From Tridacna crocea (Eukaryota > Mollusca > Bivalvia > Cardiida > Cardiidae), in NCBI GenBank assembly GCA_943736015.1, contig OX031057.1, forward strand, positions 61,462,001 through 61,526,000: DNA of 64,000 nucleotides, given 5' to 3'. Below, piece after piece: positions 57,094 to 64,000 of the stretch. Under the pieces are notes generated by a model, which searched no databases, was not told the DNA's origin, and saw only the letters and a list, made by a program, of their open reading frames with translations. The translations under genes were made by a program, and so were the position numbers. The stretch's first letter is position 1; every line of letters starts with the position of its first letter.

Positions 57094-59328
57094 ATGAGTA
57101 ACCCGCCTTATAAGTTCAAGGACCATTGTATAAAGTGTTCACTTTGCCACAAATTCTACACAAACCCGCGTTTATTACCGTGTCTACATTCTTTCTGCAG
57201 AGATTGTCTGTCGAAGTATATTTTAAACTACCTAGAGAAAGGTCAAGGTCAACATGCAGGTCAAAGTTCAATCACGGGTCAACATGTTGGATTTGACGAC
57301 CGGAAGTCACCGAAGAAAGATGGACCTGCTAGAACACAGTTCAGTCGTCCACCGAAACAGCCACTTCCACACGCATCGAAAACCGTGCCACAAACTGACT
57401 CAAAACCACCGGATATCAGTACAGCACCTCCACCTCAAACGGCTACAAGAGGATTTCCGTGTCCACTTTGTCGGAAGTTTGCGATCACGGCAGCTCTTCC
57501 ACGAACAGCTCCTGACAAATGGGCTGATTTATTTCCAGAAAACAACTTTCTTACTGAACTTGTTGAACTGAACTCTCTGAAACTAGGTATGAGAACGTGT
57601 GACCCTTGCAAGCGCAATAAGACGTCGTCACGCGTCACCACGTACTGTAAAGTTTGCCGTGACGCATTATGCGAACAGTGCACTAAAACACATAATGGGT
57701 TACGGAGTTGTCGTTCTCACAAAGCATGGCCGATTTCACAGCTTATTGCCACGATGGAAGAACTTAAAGCCGGAGAACAATTCTGCAAAAAACACGGTGA
57801 AAGAGTTATGGATCATTTCTGTTTTAAACATATGACCCCTTGCTGTTCCGAATGTTTGAAAGACTTGCACAAAAACTGTGATAAGATTCTCACAATGACG
57901 GAAGCAGTAGCGAAAAACAAAGAGATGAAAGACATATCAACTCTAGGAAATGCCCTTAATAAATACAACGAACACATCCAAGCCGTGCTCAAAGAAAGAT
58001 CAGCTCAAATGAAAAAGCTTGACAATCGAAAGGGTAAACTGATGGACGAATTTCTGGCTGTAAAAAGTAACATTATAGCTCAGTTAGAGAAAATGGAAAA
58101 AGATCTAAAAGTTATACTGGAATCCACGCACAGACAAGAAACTAGAAAGATGAAAGTAGACACGGCAAGATGTAAAGAGATTCAATCTGGTGTGCTGAAT
58201 GCAAGCGAACTACTCAACGTTGTAGATCATCATGGCGACGATTCACATCATGTAGAGTTTGTCGAACGGGTTCGTCTGGAATGCGAATACTACGAAGAAA
58301 GTCTTGGAATTCTGTGCTCAAAAATTCGTGCCGTTGATTACGAAGTTACGTTAGACGCGTCTCTGCAACAGGTTCTTAAACGGTTGAATCAGTTTGGTCG
58401 GATAGATGTGAAAACCTCGTCACCAAACTTACCCCCAATGCCGAAATTAGTCAGCTCTGTTGGACCTCAGATCACATCAACTAAAGTCAAGCCTGTTAAA
58501 CCAGCGTATAACCTCAGTGGAAAACACGCAGAGGAAACCGGAGATTTCTGCGGTCGACTGGCCGAGGACGTCAATGACTGCTGGTTTACAGGCGCTGTTT
58601 TCATGCCAGATGGACGAATTCTATTGGCTGATCGAACTAACCGGAAACTAAAAATGTTTACGAGCAACTTTCAGCCAATAACCGACTCATTTTTGTCCTC
58701 TCGACCCTGGGATGTGACCTTGGTGTCAGAAAAAGAGGTTGCAATCACTTTGCCAGCGGAATGTAGAATTCAGTTCGTATCAATTGGGGATTCGTCTTTG
58801 ATAGTAACCAGGGTCATCTCAACTGATGAGCCGTGTTTTGGTCTTCATTACACAAAAGGAAAGATTTTCACTGTCACTTACGACGGAAATCCGCCGAATC
58901 TGAAAGTGCTTTCTCCAGACGGCCAGGAACTGACGTATGTTTGTGTGGATGATGACGGGTACCCACTGTTTGCCAAACCAGTCTATGTCACGTGCAACAC
59001 AGACGGGTCCCAGATTTATGTATCCGACGAGAGACTGGGTTGCATTATAAACCTGCGAGAATGTGGAGAATTAAACTATACCTATTCAGCAATGGACCTT
59101 GGCCATATCGCTGGGATGGCGCTCGACAAGGAGGGTAATATTTACGCGAGTGGAAACACGTCTAACTGCGTGCATGTTCTAAGCCCAAATGGTGACTACG
59201 TCAGGGTTCTTGTTACTGGGGAAGACATCACATTCCCCCGGGCAATAGCGTTCGATTCCCGTGGAAAGAAGTTGCTGGTAACGCAAGGAGATCAAGATAT
59301 TGTCAAAGTTTACAGTCTTGCCCAGTGA
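57094..59328 (+). CDS. TRIM-type RING/B-box/coiled-coil protein with NHL-like propeller
   Basis: A 744-residue single-exon protein; ACCACCATGA gives a good start context. RING ligands are C15, C18, C30, H32, C35, C38, C123 and C126; the last pair (CPLC) is separated from C38 by 84 residues rich in Pro, Gln and Lys, far longer than usual. B-box 1 spans about 169-209 (CDPC..CKVC..CEQC). B-box 2 is C231, H234, C243, H246, C251, C254, H259, C262. A coiled coil covers about 275-430. The C-terminal third (about 485-744) has NHL-like blades: MPDGRILLADRTNRKLKMF, NTDGSQIYVSDE, DKEGNIYASGN, DSRGKKLLVTQG. Family knowledge: TRIM proteins are E3 ubiquitin ligases, and the propeller binds partner proteins or RNA. 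It resembles TRIM2/3/45/56-like groups, which are greatly expanded in bivalves; the role (possibly immune) is inferred. No frame breaks seen. Confidence 0.9.
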   Translation: MSNPPYKFKDHCIKCSLCHKFYTNPRLLPCLHSFCRDCLSKYILNYLEKGQGQHAGQSSITGQHVGFDDRKSPKKDGPARTQFSRPPKQPLPHASKTVPQTDSKPPDISTAPPPQTATRGFPCPLCRKFAITAALPRTAPDKWADLFPENNFLTELVELNSLKLGMRTCDPCKRNKTSSRVTTYCKVCRDALCEQCTKTHNGLRSCRSHKAWPISQLIATMEELKAGEQFCKKHGERVMDHFCFKHMTPCCSECLKDLHKNCDKILTMTEAVAKNKEMKDISTLGNALNKYNEHIQAVLKERSAQMKKLDNRKGKLMDEFLAVKSNIIAQLEKMEKDLKVILESTHRQETRKMKVDTARCKEIQSGVLNASELLNVVDHHGDDSHHVEFVERVRLECEYYEESLGILCSKIRAVDYEVTLDASLQQVLKRLNQFGRIDVKTSSPNLPPMPKLVSSVGPQITSTKVKPVKPAYNLSGKHAEETGDFCGRLAEDVNDCWFTGAVFMPDGRILLADRTNRKLKMFTSNFQPITDSFLSSRPWDVTLVSEKEVAITLPAECRIQFVSIGDSSLIVTRVISTDEPCFGLHYTKGKIFTVTYDGNPPNLKVLSPDGQELTYVCVDDDGYPLFAKPVYVTCNTDGSQIYVSDERLGCIINLRECGELNYTYSAMDLGHIAGMALDKEGNIYASGNTSNCVHVLSPNGDYVRVLVTGEDITFPRAIAFDSRGKKLLVTQGDQDIVKVYSLAQ

Positions 59329-59772
59329 TTGCCTATTTCGTTACCGCCATGATCACTATTCACCAACCATTCTTAAGAACTTTCTTTGTCCAATTCTCTA
59401 AGATTTTCTAAATATAGAAGTAAAACACTTCTGTTTGGCTAAATAACAAAAGGTTTAGCCAAATTAAAGCTGCAAGCGGTACACAGGGTTCTTGTTTTTA
59501 TTCTCCAGAATTTTCTAAGTTTGAAAAACAAAAAAACAACAACAACAACAGGGTGACCAAGTGGTTTAGCCATTCAGAAATTGTGTTACTTTCAAAATCA
59601 GAAAATCAAGATATAAAGACTACAAATGTTCAAGAACAGTTGGTGTATACTGCCTAAGGAAAGCTGTTTTTATTCCTGATAGAGGGGCTCGTCATTTTGA
59701 AGTGTCCTCTGACACTTTGAGTCCCAAACCAGTGCTGGTGACTAGCATTTCCTTTTTGGTTTTTTTGAAACA
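59329..59772. other. TRIM 3' flank; decayed hairpin
   Basis: ATTAAA at about 59464 could be the TRIM polyadenylation signal. GTCCTCTGACACTTTGAGTC to GCTGGTGACTAGC (59698-59750) is a worn hairpin, possibly an old MITE. There is a CAA-rich run near 59532. Confidence 0.4.
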
Positions 59773-60361
59773 TTAAAGTAACAATAAAGGCCAAGTTTAA
59801 ACAAAGCAGGTGTTATCTATTTAAAATGCATGTGAACCTATATCATACCATTTAAAAACCTGAAAATTATTGTGAAGATGACAACCCATCATTGTACAGT
59901 CGGTCCAAGTGTGAGTGACTGACAGAGGAATTAATTCCAAAACAAGGTTAAAACCTCTTAGGCCGCTGTGTCTTTTATTAAACCCTTTACTCCATAGATA
60001 CTCATTTCTACACTTTGCTTGTAGGAGCCTTCGGAAAACATTGTGGCAAAAGGTGAAATTGCTCGTGACGAGCAATTTCACCTTTTGTCACAACGTTTTC
60101 TACACCATCAAAAGGTGTCATATACACATAAGAAATGGCTTCATCCTTGCTATTATTTAGGGTCAATTAGAGATGCCATAGAAATGACTTATGGGGTAAA
60201 GGGTTAAAAACGCTTTTTTTCTGCCAGCGACTAACTTATGGCCAAGCTACATAATAACAGACTGTAATCTCCATATTATTGTTCATACTTTAAAATGGCA
60301 TGGTTCAACTTTAAATGTATGATGACACCTACTTTGACATTTAGGCCTTTACTGGGCCTTT
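59773..60361 (+). mobile_element. Family-2 MITE-like repeat, copy 3, interrupted
   Basis: Starts TAAAGTAACAATAAAGGCCA and ends TTTACTGGGCCTTTAT. It is split after CTGTGTCTTTTA by a family-1 MITE (59978-60207) and resumes AAAACGCTTTTTTTCTGCCA. The nesting shows the family-1 insertion is younger. Confidence 0.78.
59978..60207. mobile_element. Hairpin MITE, subfamily m, nested
   Basis: TTAAACCCTTTACTCCATAG to GGGGTAAAGGGTTAA. The termini are as in family 1, but the hairpin centre is TTGCTCGTGACGAGCAA with GTGGCAAAAGGTGAAA arms, and the outer arms differ. Inserted in a family-2 element. Confidence 0.85.
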
Positions 60362-60441
60362 ATGCTAATATTTGTTTTCTCCTTTTATTCCCACAATATT
60401 TTGCACCCTATCAAAGATTAATCCAATCATTTGATACACAC

Positions 60442-60670
60442 TTAACCCTTCACCCCATAAGGCATTTCTATGGTATCTCTAATTGACCCTAAATAACAGC
60501 AAGGACGAAGCTGTTTCGTATATGTATATGACACCATTTGATAGCATAGAAAAAATTGTGGCAAAAGGTGAAATTGCTCGTCACGAGCAATTTCACCTTT
60601 TACCACAATGTTTTCAAAAGTCTCATGCAAGCAATGTGTAGAAATGAGTATCTATGGAGTAAAGGGTTAA
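60442..60670. mobile_element. Hairpin MITE, subfamily m, inverted copy
   Basis: Same subfamily as the previous copy in the opposite orientation: TTAACCCTTCACCCCATAAG to GGAGTAAAGGGTTAA, with the perfect centre TTGCTCGTCACGAGCAA. Confidence 0.85.
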
Positions 60671-61313
60671 GTTGTCAAGTGTGGGTCAGCCATGCCCTGG
60701 CAAAAGGGCTTAATGTATCTTATTGATGCATTATAGGCCCTAATAAGAAAAAGGGTCACATAGTAATGCATCTATACACAATTATTATCCATTTTTTTTT
60801 CTTATAACCTACTCAACACTAAGGTAGAGTGATCCTTGGAAGTGCAAAAAAGTTAACAAAAGCAAAAAGACTCGACCAAGGTTAGCCTGCGCAGGTAACA
60901 TATGCTGACCTTCATCATATTAGGGATATAGTTTTAGTGTTGTCTGTCCGTCCTCCTGTTTGTCCATCCTTCCGGCTATGTATCCGTCTGTGTGAATATC
61001 TCCAATGCCATTGGATGGAATACATGTGTACAATAAGTCATTCTGCAGAGACACACTTTATCTTTTTTTTAATTGATGCAAAATGGCTGACTGGGCGGTC
61101 TTTTTCTGCAGGGGATATCTTTTCAATAAAATTGCTTGTTTTTTTTTCTGACAAGAACAAAGTGTGACAAAGCCAGTTAAAAAACAACAAGATAGAAATT
61201 TATTAGATCAAAACAGTACAATGTTTCACAAATATCACATTACCATTCAAATAAGAAAAAAAAAAAGCAAATATAAGGAAATAAACCAAAATGAACAAAG
61301 AATTATCTTATTC
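60671..61313. other. No gene seen
   Basis: Contains a GTCTGTCCGTCC-type simple run near 60943 and AT-rich stretches; short frames only. Confidence 0.4.
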
Positions 61314-61542
61314 TTAACCCTTTACCAAGCGACAATATTTCAGACTGGTCCAAAGTGAAAGCACTTGCATACAACAAAATAAACGTGACTCAAAAATTGA
61401 AATTTATTTCTGGAAGGGAAGAAAATATTGTGGGAAAAGGAGAAAATACTGGTTACCAGCATTTTCTCCTTTTCCCACAATGTTTTCAAAAGGCTTCTAT
61501 CTCAGGGTTGTAAAAACTAGGGATTGTTTGGTAAAGGGTTAA
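61314..61542. mobile_element. Hairpin MITE (family 1) copy o
   Basis: Near-perfect 229-bp copy: TTAACCCTTTACCAAGCGAC to TTTGGTAAAGGGTTAA, central hairpin at about 61425-61492. Confidence 0.88.
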
Positions 61543-61559
61543 AGAACATAATGGCAGAA

Positions 61560-61740
61560 TTGTCCAAGTTCAAAACATTAATTTGCAGATGACCAATACA
61601 GTGTGATTCAAATGGTAGAAACTGCATTATAAAAGCGAGAAAAACATTGCAGGAAGAGGAGAAAATGCTGTTTACCAGGACTTTCTACTTTCCTCAAAGT
61701 ATTTTCAAAAGTTTTTTTTCCTTGGGCTTGTTAGAAAATG
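61560..61740. mobile_element. Decayed family-1 MITE copy p
   Basis: Retains the arm TTTGCAGATGACCAATACAG and a mismatched hairpin (ACATTGCAGGAAGAGGAGAA ... TTTCCTCAAAGTATTTTC); both termini are lost. Confidence 0.6.
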
Positions 61741-61761
61741 AAATCAAATGGAAAAAGATAA

Positions 61762-61878
61762 ATAAACCCTTTACCACACGATACCCACGTTTAACGATGC
61801 TGGGAAAGAAGCCTTTTCAAAATATTGTGGGAAGAACTGAAAATGCTGGTAACCAGGGATTGTTTAGTAAAGGGTTAA
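61762..61878. mobile_element. Short family-1 MITE copy q
   Basis: Only about 117 bp between TAAACCCTTTACCACACGAT and AGTAAAGGGTTAA: the first arm and half the hairpin are joined directly to the terminal part, so the second hairpin arm is deleted. Confidence 0.75.
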
Positions 61879-61971
61879 CCTTTAGGATGCTAAGCTGGAC
61901 TCACTGACCTCTAGTGGACAGCATCGATCAATATCAGACTGTGCAGCTACATCATGGATTTAAACTTTCTA

Positions 61972-62199
61972 TTTACTCATTACCGAACGACAATATTTTA
62001 AGCTTGTCCAAATCGAAAGCATTTGCAGACGACAAAATAAAAGTGCCTGAAAATTTGAAACTTTTTTGTGAAGAGTAGAAAGCATTGTAGGAAAAGGGGA
62101 AAATGCTGGTTACCAGCATTTTCTACTTTTCCTACAATGTTTTCTAAAGGCTTCTTTTTCAGGGTCGTCAAAAGTAGGGATTGTACATTAATGGGTTAA
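61972..62199. mobile_element. Hairpin MITE (family 1) copy r
   Basis: Full copy from TTTACTCATTACCGAACGAC to AATGGGTTAA with hairpin GTAGGAAAAGGGGAAAATGC and its complement. Confidence 0.85.
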
Positions 62200-62392
62200 G
62201 GAGGGAACTTACTTTTTAAAAACAGCAATATTAATGTTTTCTCATATTGGCTTAAAAGATTCAACTTATTTATTCAGCATGATAAAAGGTAACAGCTTCT
62301 GTCATTTTAAAGACAAATATCCCCCTCATGTGGGCGTCATCTGTCTCTAGCAAAACAGATCTATTTTCACAGTCGGCAAGTCTTAACCCATT

Positions 62393-62611
62393 ACTACACA
62401 ATCCCTACTTTTGACGCCCCTAAGAAAGAAGCCTTTTGAAAACACTGTGGGAAAAGGAGAAAATGTTGATAACCAGCATTTTCTCCTTTTCCCACAGTGT
62501 TTTCTACCCTTCCCAGCACAAATTTCTATTTTTAAGTCACCTTTATTTTGTCGTCTGCAAATGCTTTCAATTTGGACCAATCTAAAATTTTCTAGTGTGG
62601 TAAAGAGTTAA
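62393..62611. mobile_element. Hairpin MITE (family 1) copy s
   Basis: Full copy, TTAACCCATTACTACACAAT to GTGTGGTAAAGAGTTAA, opposite in orientation to copy r. Confidence 0.87.
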
Positions 62612-62626
62612 TATTTTGCCTCCAGG

Positions 62627-63204
62627 TTAACCCTTCACTACACAGTACCAAACTTTAACGAGCCTCGTAGAAAAAGCTTTAGAAAACATTGTTGGAAAAG
62701 GAGAAATGCTGGTAACCAGTATTTATTCCTTTTCCCACAATGTTTTCTACCCTATCAAAGACACAAATCATCATTTTAGTGAATTAATTTGTCAGCTGTT
62801 AATGCCTTCAATTGGCCTTTCTGTAAACACGAGTTTGGCACGCCCCCCATTAGTAACGCGGTATATCGTTTGTCAAGCCTGACAAGCTAACCAGAAACTG
62901 GTGTCAAATACAAAGAGAAGGAGCGCTTATTTCAGTTGTATTCTAGCTGGTATTTTGTTCTAGGTTAATTACAACAATTTTTCCCGAACTTTCTCATCAA
63001 TTGGAATAGTGTTAGTTGTTTTGATAATTAAATAGACTCGATCAAATTATCGAATGTCTTTAACAAATTGTGTCAGACTTTTTTGTTTACATGACGCATG
63101 CTGCATTTTCATTGGCTGATAAGACGTTGGAACACTTATCAATCAAAATCGGCAGAAAGGTCAATTTGGTGCAGTCCAAAATTTTGTCATTTGGTAAAGA
63201 GTTT
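62627..63204. mobile_element. Hairpin MITE (family 1) copy t, interrupted
   Basis: TTAACCCTTCACTACACAGT to TTTGGTAAAGAGTTT. The right arm (TGCCTTCAATTGG|..|TCAATTTGGTGCAGTCC) is split by a 345-bp insert. Confidence 0.82.
62816..63160. mobile_element. hAT-like MITE nested in a MITE, 345 bp
   Basis: The ends are CCTTTCTG and CAGAAAGG, a perfect 8-bp inverted repeat. The flanks TCAATTGG (62808-62815) and TCAATTTGG (63161-63169) are an 8-bp target duplication differing by one T. Size, 8-bp duplication and short TIR fit a non-autonomous hAT-like element. Confidence 0.7.
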
Positions 63205-63231
63205 CGGGTTTTATCTATCAGAATAAGCAGT

Positions 63232-63412
63232 CTAATCCTTTACTACACAATCTAATCAATCACAAGTTTTAACAAACTTGAGAAAGAAGGCTTTTGAAAA
63301 CATTGTGGGAGAAGGAGAAAATGCTGGGCACCAGCATTTTCTCCTTTTCCTACAATGTTTTCAAAAGGCCTCTTTCTCAAGGTCGTCAAAAGTTGGGATT
63401 GTAATGGGTTAA
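63232..63412. mobile_element. Fully palindromic family-1 MITE copy u
   Basis: Both sides carry the same arm type: AAGAAGGCTTTTGAAAACAT on the left and ATGTTTTCAAAAGGCCTCTT on the right, so the inverted repeat extends beyond the usual hairpin to about 50 bp per arm. It ends AATGGGTTAA. Confidence 0.78.
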
Positions 63413-63602
63413 AACCAAAGAATTGGCAGATGACAATTTCAATGTGGCTGAAATGGTGCAAGTTTTCTTAGATAAGGTAGAAAACATTGTGGGAAAAGGA
63501 GAAAATGCTGGTTACCAGCATTTTCTTCTTTTCCCACAATGTTTTCAAAAAGGCTTTTCAGCCAGGAGTGTCAAAGGTCAGCACTGTGTGGTAAAGGGCT
63601 AA
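63413..63602. mobile_element. Hairpin MITE (family 1) copy v
   Basis: Directly abuts copy u: arm AATTGGCAGATGACAATTTC, hairpin at about 63480-63548, end GTGGTAAAGGGCTAA. Its left terminus is fused into the TTAA of copy u. Confidence 0.82.
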
Positions 63603-63639
63603 GGATTTCTATGGCATTTCAGTGAATCTGACTTGTGAC

Positions 63640-63828
63640 CTGGTGGTAGCCAGTTTGTTACCAAGTTGTGGCAAACTTTCTTTCTAGCAATCTTTCACCT
63701 CTCATCCCTGATGTATGTGAGAAAGTAGTCAGTGGCTTGGAAAGAAAGCTGTGTTGATGTGAGAAAGCCAGAAAATATGTGCACTGGCTGTCTTGATGTG
63801 ACCTCGTATAAAGTGGCATTAAACTCCA
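63640..63828 (+). mobile_element. SINE body
   Basis: GAAAGTAGTCAGTGGCTTGG, GTGCACTGGCTGTCTTGATG and AAGTGGCATTAAACTCC resemble the body and tail of the 46-kb SINE family; the tRNA head is not evident. Confidence 0.55.
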
Positions 63829-63829
63829 A

Positions 63830-64000
63830 TACAAATAGTTGATAGAGCGTGTCACTTGTGTTCATGAGGGTGTGGGTTCAATCCCCATGACTGGCCATCT
63901 AAAATTACTAATAGTCTTGGATGAGACGTTAAACCGAGGTCCCATGTGACAATGCTATACAATGAGCATATTAAAAAACCAGGCAAAACTTAGAATGGGT
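63830..64000 (+). mobile_element. tRNA-derived SINE, runs off the window
   Basis: GTTGATAGAGCGTG is an A-box-like word and GGGTTCAATCCC (63874-63885) a good B box. GATGAGACGTTAAACCGAGG and TCCC follow (about 63921-63945). The tail lies beyond the right edge. Confidence 0.65.

Noticed and set aside
57254-57835. Overlapping frames within the TRIM gene
   Set aside because: They are other-frame shadows of the RING and B-box coding sequence.
60937-61167. 76-codon frame rich in Pro/Arg/Cys
   Set aside because: It begins in a GTCTGTCCGTCC-type simple repeat and has no domain; not a credible gene.

Overview
The window looks like intron-poor, AT-rich animal DNA, most probably from a bivalve mollusc. 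This is an inference from the mix of elements: a Ty3-type LTR element with integrase ahead of reverse transcriptase, a CR1-like LINE with a 2A-like motif, Helitron-type elements carrying 150-bp minisatellites, tRNA-derived SINEs, and a TRIM gene. I see no rRNA, CRISPR or prokaryotic signals. Only one intact-looking host gene is present; nearly everything else is mobile or repeated DNA.

Layout. 1-3072: the 3' part of a Gmr1-like LTR retrotransposon, inserted into a satellite. 3073-25627: a head-to-tail array of about 13.5 units of 1,625-1,693 bp. Each unit is composite: three related sub-repeats, part of a piggyBac-like MITE, a CCAAT/YY1-like promoter-type block and a poly-C tract. Inner units are almost identical; the right-hand units are progressively diverged. 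25628-37520: the decayed right edge of this array, broken by a 5'-truncated LINE (25628-27119), a 3.1-kb DNA transposon with terminal inverted repeats (29000-32141), a 3.0-kb THAP-encoding, probably Kolobok-like transposon (32756-35744), and a 950-bp inverted segment (35841-36790). 37521-46700: MITE pieces, a CR1-like LINE fragment with a 2A-like sequence, two more scraps of the satellite unit, two minisatellites (the second ending in a Helitron-like hairpin plus CTAG), and a tail-to-tail SINE pair. 46740-51757: a nearly full-length but broken two-ORF LINE. 51760-57093 and 59329-64000: a dense field of TTAA-flanked hairpin MITEs, a second MITE-like family (ATAAAGGCC termini), palindromic hairpins and SINEs. 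57094-59328: a single-exon TRIM-type RING/B-box/coiled-coil/NHL-like gene with an unusual insertion inside its RING.

How it fits together. The satellite unit is itself built from mobile-element parts: the hairpin MITE that is scattered at 33-34 kb, 38 kb and 52-64 kb also sits inside every array unit. The array acted as a landing site for at least four other elements (LTR element, LINE and two DNA transposons). These insertions are concentrated at its diverged edge, except the LTR element, which sits in a homogeneous part.

Limits. All alignments were made by eye, so percent identities are not quoted. Boundaries of decayed elements are good to perhaps 5-20 bp.
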